Below are positions 1 through 11,209 of a DNA stretch of 64,000 nt, piece by piece (positions within the stretch are counted from its first letter, which is position 1; the number at the start of each line of letters is the position of its first letter). The position numbers were made by a program, and so were the translations under genes. The notes beneath the pieces were generated by a model. That model saw only the letters and a program-made list of their open reading frames with translations. It made no database searches and had not been told where the DNA came from. The stretch comes from Apium graveolens (taxonomy: Eukaryota; Streptophyta; Magnoliopsida; Apiales; Apiaceae), in contig NW_027417080.1 of the NCBI RefSeq assembly GCF_009905375.1, forward strand, positions 20,012 to 84,011, in the 5' to 3' direction.

Positions 1-3000
1 TTTGGGATGTCCTTGCATCACACAGATCCTCTTTCTCTCTCTAAAGATAATGGCCATTTTCATTCTTTCAACTATGTCCTTGGTCTCCTTGTACTTTATG
101 ATGTTAGCACCCAAAACTTTGTCTTCATCAGGCTTTGGAAGAGGAAAGTCCACTTCTTTCATCTGAGCAAAGTCTAGGGGGTTCTTTGTGGAGTCCTTGC
201 TGGATCTAGTGTTGGGCTTGAGAACTATAGGTTTTAGATTCTTGAAAGAAGTCTCTCCAACCTTATTCCTCCTTTCTGGCTTGTGCTCCATAATGATTGG
301 TTCAACCTTTATGCCATGTTTCACAGATATTGATTTATCTTGTGTTGAGCCAAACACTTGTTGCACCCTTTCATCAATTCTCCTCCTTTGCTCTTTCACT
401 TGAATTTCAGCTGCTGCTAGCTGGATTAGGTCAATTCCATCAGGCTTTCCTTTGATTTGCATAATTGGAGAAGTAGTGATGGCAGGAACTAGCACTTTAG
501 ATATCTGGATTTTTGTAGATGGCTCTCCTTCCCCTTCCCTTTTTCTCTCCCCCTTTTTGTTATCATCAAGGAGAGGGGTCAAGCCTTGTGCCTTTGCCAG
601 CTGCATAAGTAGACTTGTTTGAGATTGTTGGTTGTGAAGAATGCTGGCCACAGAATTTTCAATAACTTGGACTCTGTCTTCTAACTTAGCCAGCCTCTTT
701 TCAGTATTTGAATCCTTTTTCAATCTCAACAATAAGTCCTTCATTGTACCATAGGGCATGACTGAATCCAATTTTTCAGAATTGTAGGATTTCAAGTCAG
801 CAATATCCTTCTTGAGTTCATCCACACTCAGATTCTGTCTTACTTGCTGCAACTTCATGAGATGCAGTGAGTCCAGGTGAGCTGTAAGGATTGCCTTGGT
901 ACCAGCATGTGAAGTTTTCTGAATGGCCTGTTGGATAGTACTGATTTGTTTGACTAAGGAGACATTGAATTGCCCTTGATGTAGACTCCTTTGTCAAGGC
1001 CCATTCAGGTAAATTTGGAATAAAACTAGGGCCTTCATCTCCCCCTAAGTTCATGCTTCCATCAAAAGAAACAGAGTCATCATCATCAGAATTTACTCCA
1101 AATTCTTCAGATGACTCATCAGCTGTAGAAGGCATCTTGTTAATAGCAGCTTTATCCCTTTGAAGAGATTCTGTTGTATGTACTAGATGTAGTGTCTTTT
1201 CTGCCTCCTCATTGCCCTGAGCAGCCAACAACTGATAGGCTGACACAGGATGAGTAAAAGTGTCAGCATCCAAGGAAATGTTATCAATTACAGCTTTGTA
1301 ATATTGCTGAAATTGTCTTTCCTTTTCAGCATCATCCACAATCATTGACTCACTAGCAATGGCTGGATCCACCCTTAATCTGTTGTACCTGCCTTTCTCT
1401 CTTTTTCTCTATATTCTTGCATCAGGGGCTCCCCCTGGCTCACACTCCTCACTTCCTCACCTTCACCTACTAAGGTGGTACTCCTCTCACTTACTTTTGC
1501 CATGCTGGAAGAAATAGCATGCATATTTGAGCTCTCAATCTCTCCTTTTGCCTGGGTGCAACCCAGCCTCTCACTCAAATTGTCACTCCCTTCCCTCAGT
1601 CCTAAAAGTGATTGTACAGTAATCATGTCTTCTATACTTGGAATTGTTTCAGTTGTGTGTGTAGAGACTATCAACGGATATGAAATAGCCGTTGAAGGTG
1701 ACACTGATGGTATCAACGGATAACTGCTGTTAAGCTTATCCGTTGAAGAACAACCACTTGTCAACGGATGAGTGATATCCATTGAAGAAGGAAAAGAAGT
1801 AGAAATTGAAAGTGATATAACTGTTGAATCTGTGTGGATTGATTTGAGTTTTGGTGACACAGATCCTTCAATTACATCTGAAAGAATTTGCGGGTGATCC
1901 AACAAATCATCTAAAAGATGATGATCACCTGTATTTGAGTGGGGCTCCTCTCTGAGTTGTAAAGAGGGAGAATCAGGAATTGATGGGAATAACATATCCA
2001 CATCCAGAGATGGTGATGAAGTGTGTGGTGATTGATGTGTGTTAATTGTGAGAGAATGGGGCTGTGACTCCACATTTGTTGGAGCCACATCAAACTGAGT
2101 TTGAGAAGGCATAGATACAGATGGATGTATCTGTGCAGTGTGTGCACCCTGTGTAGAAGATTGGGTTCTAGCCCTCTTTCTTCTAATAAAAGCTTTTGTT
2201 GGTGAGTGTTTGGCTTCTGTAGTCCCTCCCTCGTTTGTTCTGTGTTCCTGGTTGGGAACTATTTTCAATAGTTACATCCTTTTGGGAGAATGCAGCTAGG
2301 GATGTGCTAGTAACCTTTTCAACCACCACAGCTTTTTGAGAAACTGTGGCTTGGCTAGCTTGGGAAACACTTATCTCTCCTTCCTTATCCTGGGGGTTTC
2401 TTTGATGTTCACCCCTCCCCTCACCACTCATACCCTGTTCACTCCCCTCAGGGTTAAGGGTAGGTGTTACAACTATTGTCTTTTGAGAAACAACAGAGGT
2501 GGTTTTCTTTGTCTTTGATTTTGAAAGTTTAGTTTTGGTGACCTTGGTAGGAATCTGTTGGGGCACTGTCACAGATTCCATGGGCACACTAGAAGATAAA
2601 GAAATAGAGGGGTTGGAAGAAGTAGGAGTTGTAGAAACAATTACCTCACTTACCTGAGGTGCATCCATGATTGGTAAATATACCAATGGTACACTGCTGT
2701 TGAGATCCATTCTCAATAAATCTGCAAGAACTCTTTTCTCTTGTGCCCAGCACTTGAGTTTATTATTCTCATTGGTTATGACCAAACCTTCAGCAACATG
2801 GTTAGCCAATAACATAAAGAATCTAGCATAATAGATGTTATTAGGTCTATTAGCTTTGTTACCTAATCTAGTACCCAATTCTAGCATAACATAATTGCTA
2901 AAGTTAAAATACCTATCAGAAACAAGCATATAGAGCATATTAACAAGAGATGAAGTTATGGCATCAAAATTACTAATTTTCCCAGAGAAAACCTTGATAA

Positions 3001-3439
3001 AGGCATCCCCAAGAAAACTCCATTCTTTCCTAAGGCATTTTCTTTTAATACTCCCTAAACTAGCAGAGTTAAGAGAATAACCTATGGAATCTAACATGCT
3101 GGATACATCATTATCAGTGTGTGGTGTCATGACATTGTTCTCAGGCAATTTAAAACATGCTAGTAAATCATCACAGTTAATACAGTGATTTTTACCTTTG
3201 AGAGTGAAAGAGATGGTCATATCTATGGAGTTGAACTCAGCAGTTGTCCAAATCTCCTCAACTACTTCACAGTAAATCGTTGGGGCTTCCAGCATTGCAT
3301 AGCTAAGTTTACAGTTTTTGATGAAGTCCATCATTTTGTGATAATCTGAGTGGGCTTCATTCTTTGCTACCAAAGCTATGAAATTGTTCTTCTCATAGAT
3401 GAACCCAGATTGAGACATAATTTTTACTACTGGTGCCAT
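1..3439 (-). pseudogene. E1 ORF3 (extra ORF after pol), frameshifted, runs off left edge
   Basis: The start is ATG at 3437-3439, giving MAPVVKIMSQ, the same start as E2 ORF3. The N-terminal domain of about 290 residues is intact and close to that of E2. The frame then breaks near 2225, near 1375 and near 980, the last by a one-base deletion relative to E2. Between about 993 and position 1 the frame is again open, and the protein continues past the window. Matching segments are the Ser/Thr/Pro-rich middle (1375-2268), a short segment at 980-1372, and the coiled-coil and Lys/Glu-rich part (1-993). No membrane segment is evident, so it does not look like a classical envelope protein. The function is unknown. 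Confidence 0.75.
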
Positions 3440-3753
3440 TGTTGTAAGTAGAAATTGCAGAGAATAACTTGAAGGTTTTGCAGAGAGTAAATGGTAAAAG
3501 CTTTGAAGTTTCAAGAAAGCGTAAAGTAAAAATGAAAAATCAGAAGGGCTTATATACTTTCTCAAATTAAAAAGCATAAATAAAAGATTAAACAATAAAT
3601 ATATGTAAGTGAGTTTCAGCCGTTTAAGAATAAACTGTAAGTATTCTAAAAACTACCTTTAAAACAAATACATACAGTTGTATGTATGAGTATCAACGGT
3701 TAAGAAAATAGAATCAACGGCTGTAAGACACCTGAATCGACTGATGTGACATT

Positions 3754-3907
3754 TCAACGGATAAAGTAAATTGTCATCCGTTGAAAAGTACTACAGTTTT
3801 ATCCGTTGACGGATAAAAATTCCAGAAATGTATATGTCTTTCAACGGATAATGAACATCCGTTGATGGAACAATTTTGACTTTCAACGGATAGGAAATAT
3901 CCGTTGA
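3754..3907. repeat. E1 pol-ORF3 spacer: tandem stem-loops of the TCAACGGATA word
   Basis: Copies of TCAACGGATA alternate with their complement TATCCGTTGA or CATCCGTTGA at distances that allow hairpins. Pairs lie near 3754-3783 and 3839-3865, a third near 3880-3907, with single copies between. The same arrangement occurs at 29996-30149 in E2. It lies immediately upstream of the ORF3 start in element orientation. Confidence 0.75.
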
Positions 3908-3994
3908 TGGAATAATCTGTGTTAAGAAGTCAAATTTATTCTAGCAACTAATACATTTCAGGCTTCAATTCAAATTGCAATAAGGACATAAATT

Positions 3995-5140
3995 TTATGA
4001 GTAATTAAGCATACCTAGCTCACTTACCAATCTTGTGAATGTTGATTCATCAAGTGGCTTGGTAAATATGTCTGCAATTTGTTGTTCACTTGGAACAAAA
4101 TGTAGTTCCACTGTACCATTCATGACATGCTCCCTGATGAAGTGGTACTTGATATCAATGTGCTTGGTCCTTGAGTGCTGCACAGGAATCTCTGTTATGG
4201 CTATGGCACTTGTGTTGTCACAAAAGATAGGAATTTTGTCAACATGAAGTCCATAATCAAGGAGTTGATTCCTCATCCATAACACTTGAGAGAACAGCCT
4301 TATTGACAAATTCTTGAACTCAGTTCCATTGTCACTCCTGATATTCCTAACCTTCAAGTCAGGATGATTATTGACTTGCCTGATGTGATTGATAATGATT
4401 TCACCTGCTTCATCCTTTGATCCAAGAAAATAGACCCATGAAAACTTTGAGAAATCATCTACAATCACTAAGCAATATCTTTTTCTTGCAATTGACAATA
4501 CATTGACTGGTCCAAACAAATCCATATGCAGCAGCTGTAATGGTTCATCAATTGTTATTTCAAGCTTCTTTTTGAATGATGCTTTCCTTTGTTTGCCTTT
4601 CTGACAAGCATCACACAAACCATCCCTTGAGAATTCAACTAGAGGAATTCCTCTAACTAAGTCCTTTTTGACTAGATCATTCATTGTCTTGAAATTCAAA
4701 TGGGATAGCTTCTTGTGCCATAGCCAACTCTCAACTGAACTTGCTTTGCTGAAGAGACAAGTAATAGATTCTGCATCTGTAGAGTTGAAGTCAGCTATGT
4801 ACACATTCCCTTTTCTAACTCCAGTTAGAACCACTTTGTTGTCTTTCTTGCTGGTGACAACACAGGCTTCTGAATTGAAGGAAATTGTATTCCCTCTATC
4901 ACATAGTTGACTGATACTCAGTAAGTTGTGCTTGAGACCATCAACTAATGCAACTTCATCAATGATGACATTCCTTGTTGAAATCAAGCCATATCCCATA
5001 GTAAACCCTTTGCTGTCATCTCCAAAGGTTATGCTAGGGCCAGCTCTCTCCTTAAACTCAGTGAGCAGGGAGAAATCTCCTGTCATGTGTCTTGAACAAC
5101 CACTGTCCAAGTACCATAGATTTCTTCTTTTTCCCTGCAC
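3995..5140 (-). pseudogene. E1 pol remnant: protease and N-terminal integrase fused to the end of RNase H
   Basis: The open frame contains the protease motif [11 protein letters not shown], the integrase HHCC region ([10 protein letters not shown] then CDACQKGKQ), and the first integrase core residues up to SDNGTEFKN. It then passes directly into VLWMRNQLLDYG and the RNase H tail ending GMLNYS. Compared with E2, about 2.2 kb is deleted at about 4288-4290, removing the rest of integrase, all of reverse transcriptase and most of RNase H. The deletion preserves the reading frame. The first codon of the open frame is GTG, so how translation would start is unclear (see the gag-pol junction of E2). 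Confidence 0.85.
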
Positions 5141-5153
5141 ACCATAAGATCAA

Positions 5154-7567
5154 TCAAGTTGATTTTGGTACCCAAGTTTCCTTGGGTCCATTCTTGTTAG
5201 CCTTTCTCCTAGACTTCATTCCTCCTGCATCTTTAGACTTAGGTAACTTTGAGTCAACCTTGATCTTAGATGTAGTTGGTTGAGGTGTAGGGTTAGTCAC
5301 AGAATCATTTAGCACATTTGGAATTTGATAAGGCATGGATTGTGCAAGCATGTTATTCCATATTGGCATATTGTATGGCATTTGAGGCATACTAAATGCA
5401 GCAAGATAAGGATTGTTAAAATATGGCATGTTTGCAAAATGTGCATAAGGATTCTGTTGAGACATAAAAGGCATAGCATGCAGAGGTGATGCAGACATAT
5501 TAGGCATGAAAGAGGGCACAGGTATGGGAGTTTTCTTAATAGATTTGCAATTAGCAGATAGATGATTAACAATACTATAATGCACACAGCTTTTTCTAGG
5601 AGCATACTTATCAGGTGTGTAATTGTTATGTTTGTTAACCCCTACCTTCCCATTTCTATTAGATTTCCTTTTAGTTTCCTTTTTATCCTCAACCACTTTG
5701 AGCCTATTCTTTAACTGTTCTAAGGTCATGTGTCCTATATTCACCTTACTGAAATCTTTGGATGTGCTTGCTTCTTCTTTGACAAAGTTCTTGGAAGTTG
5801 AACCAAACTTTTTGTTGAGTTTCTTTAGATTTTCACTTTTAGAAACATCTGCCTGTTTTAATTGAGGAACCTTCAACGGATGCTCCTTTTCTTCCTTCAA
5901 CGGATAACTTTCATCATCCGTTGATTCCACATCCGTTGACAGCCCATCAATTAATTCCAGTTTCTTTTTGTTTTTATCCCAGGCAGTCTCACAGAATGAT
6001 TCAATTCCTTGGACCTTGGAAATTTGAGCACTAACATCCCTAGATGTCTTTCAGGCTTTAATCACCTCTTGCTCTCTCTCTAATTGATTGGAAAGTATTT
6101 CTACTTTCTTAACAGATTAAGCTAGTTCATTTTCAACAGATATACAATATAGCTTAGTTTTCTCTAGGTCAATCAACTTATCTTCTAACACAGCATTTCT
6201 ATTACTTAAAAACAGATTGTTCTCTTTAATCCTACTATTTTCTTTAGCAAGAGATTTAAGAGACACACGCAAATGATACAATTCAGTAGACATGTCATTA
6301 AAAGCATCATTGCACTCTTCTTTAGTAAGCTGTGTTAAATCAGTAGTGATTACATGGTTGCTTGATGAACTAACTTCATTTTCCTCAGAATCAGCCATGA
6401 GAGCCAAGTTGACATATTCCACACTTTCATCCTCTTCTTCTCCATCAGCTGCCCAGTCTTTTTCTTGAGTAATGAAAGCCCTCTCCTTTTGCTTGAGCAG
6501 ATCAAAATATTTCTTTTTGTAATCTACTTGGTCAAATTTCTTCTTTTCAGAAGTTGGCTTTCTGCACTCATTTGCAAAGTGTCCACTTATACCACAATTG
6601 AAACACTTGAACTTGGATTTGTCCACCATGTTCTTATGAGGTTTAGTGGCTCTAATGTTTTTCCTAAATTTCATCTTTGCAAATCTCCTGGACAGAAATG
6701 CAAGATGCTCATCAATACCATCAGAGTCATCTTGGCTGGAGTTGTCTTCATTCTCAGCAACTTGCTCCTTACCCTTGCTTGATTCTGATTTGCTTGTGCC
6801 ATCTTTGGAGGTTGATGTAGATCTCACAGTTTCTTGTCTGCATTCTTTCTCATTTTCAGCTACCAAGGCAACTGAACCTCCTTTCTTTCTTCCCTTCTCC
6901 AATACCTCATCCTGTTCCAGCTCTAGTTCATAAGTCTTCAAGATTCCATATAATCTTTCAAGAGTGAAGTCCTTATAATCTTGAGAGTTTCTCAAGGAGA
7001 CAGTCATGGGTTTCCATTCCTTTGGCAAGGATCTTAAAAATTTAAGATTTGAATCCTTCACCTGGTACACTCTACCATACAGCTTCAGTCCATTCAACAG
7101 CTTTTGGAATCTATTAATGTGTCATTTAAAGATTCATTTTCTTCAAAATGAAAATACTCATACTGTTGAATGAGAAGCTGCATTTTGTTTTCTTTTACTT
7201 GTTATGTACCTTCACACAGTAGTTGAACTGTGTCCCAAACCTCTTTGGCAGTTGTGCAATTTATCACATTATCAAACATATCTTTGTCAAGACCATTAAA
7301 CAAAATGTTTATAGCCTTCTTATCCTTGTGGACTTCTTCTGTGTCTTCCATTGTCCATTCTGCTCTAGGTTTTGGAATGGATTGACCAACAGCAATTGTG
7401 GCCGTAGCAACTGTGGCTACTTTGTGGGGAATGTGAGGACCATTCTCAATGCAGTTTATATAACCTTCATCTTGGGAGAGTAGATGAAGGTGCATTTTCA
7501 CCTTCCAATGGTGATAACTGTCTTTGTCAAGAACTGGGATTTTTACTCCAATATCCTTCTTACTCAT
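5154..7567 (-). pseudogene. E1 gag, with several stops and a frameshift
   Basis: The frame starts at ATG 7567 (MSKKDIGVKIPVL). A TAA stop lies at about 7203 (after CEGT), a one-base deletion shifts the frame near 7108, a TAA lies near 6118 and a TGG-to-TGA change near 6048. Visible domains are the capsid-like Copia gag domain, zinc knuckle CFNCGISGHFANEC (6560-6605), a Leu/Lys coiled coil (about 6120-6320) and a Met/Pro/Asn-rich tail. The second knuckle, intact in E2 as CVHCKSVNHLSDNC, has lost a cysteine here (CVHYSIVNHLSANC). Three ATCCGTTGA-type words fall inside the frame at about 5873-5940. The frame ends in a TGA at 5154, matching E2. Confidence 0.85.
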
Positions 7568-7614
7568 CTTTGTTAGTTTCCAAGATCTTTAAACTCTTTG
7601 TGTGTCAAGAGCTT

Positions 7615-7626
7615 GCTCTGATACCA
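7615..7626 (-). other. E1 primer binding site (tRNA-iMet)
   Basis: On the minus strand this reads TGGTATCAGAGC, the standard plant Copia primer site complementary to the 3' end of initiator tRNA-Met. It lies two bases inside the 5' LTR edge. Confidence 0.9.
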
Positions 7627-7982
7627 ATTGTTATTCCTGGTGGACTAACAATGAGATTTACAGAAGGGGGGTTGAATGTAAATCTCAAAACTTTTTCAAG
7701 TTTTGAGCAGTTTTAAAGGCTTTGTGTTCAAGATAAACAAGTGTGTGAATTGCTTTAAGCTAATACAGACAGATATATATTCAAGCACTAATGTAAAGAA
7801 TACAACAGACCTTAAAAACTTTTCTGGTGGATTGTTGTTCCACCAGAGATGGTATTTCAGAAAATCTGTGATTCAAGATGTTGATCACAGCTGCATCCTA
7901 GTACAAACTAGATAATTTTTCTCTCAAGATTTTTCTAAACAGCACTGGAAAAATTCTTATCTAATTACTAGCTGCTACTTGG

Positions 7983-7990
7983 TTTATATA
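7983..7990 (-). promoter_or_regulatory. E1 LTR TATA box
   Basis: TATATAAA on the minus strand, in a segment conserved in all four LTRs of this family. Transcription would start some 30 bp further on, at about 7950. E2's 5' LTR has a substitution at the equivalent site. Confidence 0.5.
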
Positions 7991-8229
7991 TCACCAAGTG
8001 TACAAGTGAAGACAAAGATAAAAATATAATAATAAAATAAGTTCTCCACTTGTTTCTTCTCCATATCACTCAAGTACTTTGTTGACTATTGCCTCTTTGT
8101 ACTAGAGTAGAACGACTGCTTTTTCTGATGTTCCTGAAATTAGGCTTCCATATTTCAGTTATCTCTGTCAACCCATGTGCCTCTGTCTGCTTTTACAACT
8201 ACCACTTATCAACTGCTATTTAACAGAAC

Positions 8230-8365
8230 ATCCGTTGAAGCCTTCATCCGTTGATGGCTTTATCCGTTGATGTGTTAGCAGTTGAAGCTCTATCCATTGA
8301 AGCTTTGGAGACATCCGTTGAAGCTTTGTTTCTCATCCGTTGAAGGTCTTTAAGATATCCGTTGA
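8230..8365 (-). promoter_or_regulatory. U3 array of the ATCCGTTGA word (MYB-core-like) in the E1 LTR
   Basis: Six perfect copies of ATCCGTTGA and two degenerate ones (CAGTTGA, ATCCATTGA) lie about 14-30 bp apart, all in one orientation. Two further copies lie at 8547-8580. CCGTTG fits the plant MYB core CNGTTR. Enhancer function is inferred from position alone. Confidence 0.5.
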
Positions 8366-8810
8366 TACCACTTCATTTATACAAAATTACAAGGCATGAA
8401 ATATTTACAATTGGCCTTCCTATTTGCTTATCTTCTAGTAGTCAACATGACTTATATTTTCTCTCAACTTCTAAGAATTATATCTTAAATACAGAGACTG
8501 AAATGTGCTACAACACTAGACTTATTTCTAAGTAAAGCTGCACCATCAACGGATAGCCAAAGTGGTCTTATCCGTTAAGGCTACAAACACTAAACTTCTA
8601 CTTAAGTGTTTTGTTAAACATATCATCAAACTAATGCACATATATTCCTAACAATTATAGATGATGATGATAAAGAGGAGTTAGGGATTCATAGCAGATG
8701 AGTAACACCCTGCTATTCTAGCATTCCTAATCTGAAAGAGGGTCGTTCTTAGGCGATCTGCAAGGTTGAAGCAGAGCAGCTTTACAAGTTCCAACAATTC
8801 TCCTACAATT

Positions 8811-8848
8811 CTTGCATGTACAATCTTAATTAATTGTATACATGCAAG
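8811..8848. repeat. Inverted repeat downstream of the WRN-like gene
   Basis: CTTGCATGTA at 8811 pairs with TACATGCAAG at 8839-8848, and the loop is itself an AATTAATT palindrome. It lies in a 300-bp gene-free stretch (8654-8954) between the E1 LTR and the stop codon of the minus-strand gene, so it may be part of that gene's 3' UTR. No other feature is seen in this stretch. Confidence 0.5.
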
Positions 8849-8954
8849 AAAATATTAAAATTAAAAAAAATAAAATGAAAATCTATCCACACATCATAAT
8901 TTGATAATTTCTATTACCCTCCCTCCCTGCTAGCCAACTTTTGTGCAACCTGTC

Positions 8955-10049
8955 TCACTGCTTAAAGGTGACATTGCAGCCCTTGGAGTTGACACTTTTT
9001 AAAGATGGACCTCCATCTTGTTCCTTCATCGGGGAAGTAGGAGGAGATGGTGATAATGGACAATCATGCGTACGTGTAGACAAACACTTCAAGATACCTT
9101 TCAAGGGCTTTTCAGAGGGAGATAATTCATCCCTGTTGGATTCATCACTTAAACCACCATTGTTATTTGTTAAACTTGCACGACCACCCTTTTCAACACA
9201 TATAAATTCATCACTGGAATCACCCCCCTTACTTTGGGTAAGGAAAGAATCATCACTAGAAAATTCCTCCTTGCTTATGGCTTGATCAGACACATCAACT
9301 AAATCATGATTGACTTCATCACGTAGGTCATATAAACTTTCAAGAACTTGAGATGATTCCACGTTATCCTGTGTACCGTTAGCTAACTGGTACCATCCTT
9401 CATTCAGCAGTAGCAACGAGCTCAAGGTCTTGCGAAATTTTATTTTTCTAGGACCATTTCCTGAACATGTCTTGCTATTTGCAGGACATAGAAGAGACAT
9501 GGCAATCACAGTTGACATGAAGAGTTGGCAAATTGCACATTTGATTTCACGTCTCTTGAAAGAGGAACCATCAGTAAGGCCTACCATTTCCTTGACCCCT
9601 AGAACCTCTAGCGCAAGCTCTGCCAGTTCACACTGTGCATATTTGGGGTCATTTTGAATCTTGGCTGCCAGGTAACCTATGTCAGTTTTGGTTTTAGTCA
9701 ATCCTAATTCTTGGAATGGAAACAGATCTTTCTTTTCAGGGATACCGAAAGCCATAAACCGAATTCTATCATCAGTAAGGAACTTAACAATGGGTTCGGG
9801 TAAAGATTTTCCAGAACGAAAACGAAGGATAACACAACCTACTCCAAAGCACACGAGCAGCACAAGTATATTTGGATTACGAGGGTGGCGCATAACATCC
9901 AGGCCAACAACAGGAGGGCGCACCCAAACCTTTCCCTCAGGGAATAAGAAATCCAAGTTGCATAACTGCTCAAATTCTTTAGCTTTATAGTTGATGCCTT
10001 CAAGTTTAACCTCAAAACGGTTAGTTCTTAGAAATACAGTACCGGCCAT
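8955..10049 (-). CDS. Werner-syndrome-exonuclease-like protein, probably catalytically inactive
   Basis: This is an uninterrupted 364-codon frame, apparently a single exon. Residues 46-190 resemble the WRN-type DEDDy 3'-5' exonuclease fold of plant ribonuclease-H-like proteins: VVGLDVMRHP (strand 1), FMAFGIPEKKDL (usual second motif region), a helix-rich middle and CAICQLFMST where the third motif belongs. Active members have Asp-x-Glu in motif 1, an Asp in motif 2 and Tyr-xxx-Asp in motif 3. Here Asp51 remains, but Met53 replaces Glu and the Tyr/Asp of motif 3 are absent. Residues 240-364 are acidic and Ser-rich, with no recognised domain. The intact frame beside degenerate transposons suggests a maintained host gene, perhaps acting by binding rather than cleaving nucleic acid. 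Family assignment rests on pattern recognition. Confidence 0.7.
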   Translation of the reverse strand: MAGTVFLRTNRFEVKLEGINYKAKEFEQLCNLDFLFPEGKVWVRPPVVGLDVMRHPRNPNILVLLVCFGVGCVILRFRSGKSLPEPIVKFLTDDRIRFMAFGIPEKKDLFPFQELGLTKTKTDIGYLAAKIQNDPKYAQCELAELALEVLGVKEMVGLTDGSSFKRREIKCAICQLFMSTVIAMSLLCPANSKTCSGNGPRKIKFRKTLSSLLLLNEGWYQLANGTQDNVESSQVLESLYDLRDEVNHDLVDVSDQAISKEEFSSDDSFLTQSKGGDSSDEFICVEKGGRASLTNNNGGLSDESNRDELSPSEKPLKGILKCLSTRTHDCPLSPSPPTSPMKEQDGGPSLKSVNSKGCNVTFKQ

Positions 10050-11206
10050 CCCAGATAGAAAGATCTGCTAACAAAACTCTAAATAAGTTTGATCAGGCCA
10101 AAAGCGGTGAGGAGGAATGTATTGTTCTTGCTCAAGAGATGATTAAATCACAAAACAAATTGTACCCAAATTCCAAAGGCAAAACCTTCACCCTGGATTG
10201 GGTACAAGTTATGGTTGTGAATACTCTTCGGACACACTTTATACACAAAAAACACCCAGTGGATTTCCATGCATGTAGCCTATTTTAAAGGCATATGAAT
10301 TAATACTAAAAATAAAGAAACCCCCTATATTTAGAGCAAAATCTAGGAATACAAAGAGTATAATATCAAATTCTGGGATCCTACAGAGGATCCTATAGGG
10401 AAAATATTGCCAACGCAAACACAGAAGAATAATTTAAATCAAAACACCACCTTTCTTACAAACTTATCTAATTTCTTTATTCAGATTTATTCATATTAAA
10501 AGAACTTATTACTGCTGGTGGGTAATGTTCTGTTGCTTAACTACACAACTTCTTGTACGCATTCAGGACCTCCTACTCCTCTCAAATATGAAATATTGAT
10601 ATTCTTTTTTTTCCCGGACTCTTCTCCCTTTTCTATCCAAAATTGAGCTCCGTCTATGCAAAATGAGAGTGCGAGGTTAAGCTGTAAAATGGGCTCCTGT
10701 AAAATAGAACCCGAAAGGGGTGGCATCCCCACGAAAACTCCTCTATAAGAATAAGAAAAGGGTTCCTAAAAAGGAAGAAGAAGAGCTATTCAAAAATGTT
10801 ATATAAGTGTGTGTACGTGTATAGAAATCAAGAAAGTAGTATTAATCCCTAAAACCCCATTTTTGGGGCATTTTATACGCTCCCAATTTAGGGTTTTGGG
10901 GGTTTATATCTCTCCATTCTAACCCTTGTTAAATCTTGGTTGATGGATGATTGAATGGTGGGCAACAGGGCCCAGCTATCCCCTTGCTACTGGGATAGTT
11001 TGTGACACATGGACGGCTGGGATGCTGTCATGTTATTATGTATAATATGGGACCGTTGCTCTCCTGTGTGAGTGTCACGTGTCTGGGAACAACCCCTGGT
11101 TGGGTCTGGGTACTTTTCTTATTGGGCTTTTATAGTATTTCTTGGGCATAATTATATTATTGCCTATCATTTGTCTCCCTCCCTTACGAGGGTTTCCCGG
11201 ATGGGG
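10050..11206 (-). promoter_or_regulatory. Upstream region of the WRN-like gene, with telo-box and G-box
   Basis: No gene is supported here. On the minus strand a telo-box-like AAACCCTAAA lies at about 10887-10896, and a CACGTG G-box lies at 11076-11081. A short GGGATCC/GGATCC palindrome cluster lies at 10375-10400. Telo-boxes are common in 5' regions of plant housekeeping genes. The transcription start was not located. Confidence 0.35.
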
Positions 11207-11209
11207 GAG

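Larger units (their letters stand above)
1..8653 (-). mobile_element. E1: Ty1/Copia retrotransposon (SIRE/Maximus-like), internally deleted, cut by window edge
   Basis: The element is read on the minus strand: 5' LTR at 7629-8653, primer site, gag, pol and ORF3, with the 3' LTR beyond position 1. It parallels E2 (19850-41578) throughout; position 1 matches about 22213 of E2. Gag and ORF3 carry stops and frameshifts, and about 2.2 kb of pol is missing, so E1 cannot encode reverse transcriptase. The SIRE/Maximus assignment is inferred from the long gag with a C-terminal coiled coil, the RNase H sequence type and an extra ORF after pol. The five bases right of the LTR (8654-8658, ATTAT) are the candidate target-site copy; its partner is outside the window. 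Confidence 0.9.
7629..8653 (-). repeat. E1 5' LTR
   Basis: The LTR is 1,025 bp with TG...CA ends (TGTTAGGAAT... to ...GGAATAACA in element orientation). It is adjacent to the primer site. A TATA-like box lies at 7983-7990 and an array of ATCCGTTGA words at 8230-8365, on the U3 side of the TATA box. It is closest to the E4 LTR at 62485-63506 and less similar to the two LTRs of E2, so at least two subfamilies are present. Confidence 0.92.

Noticed and set aside
2183..3595. A signal peptide (hydrophobic start) on E1 ORF3
   Set aside because: The hydrophobic stretch lies upstream of the conserved MAPVVKIMSQ start shared with E2 and is an artefact of extending the frame upstream.
8230..8365. CRISPR-like array of short repeats
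   Set aside because: The repeats are 9-10 bp, irregularly spaced, lie in an LTR of a plant retrotransposon, and have no cas genes.
9430..9990. Plus-strand open frames opposite the WRN-like gene
   Set aside because: They are antisense shadows of the minus-strand frame, without family similarity or a distinct start context.
10541..10732. Minus-strand open frame upstream of the WRN-like gene
   Set aside because: Short, no recognisable domain, no splice link to the gene; probably chance in the 5' flank.
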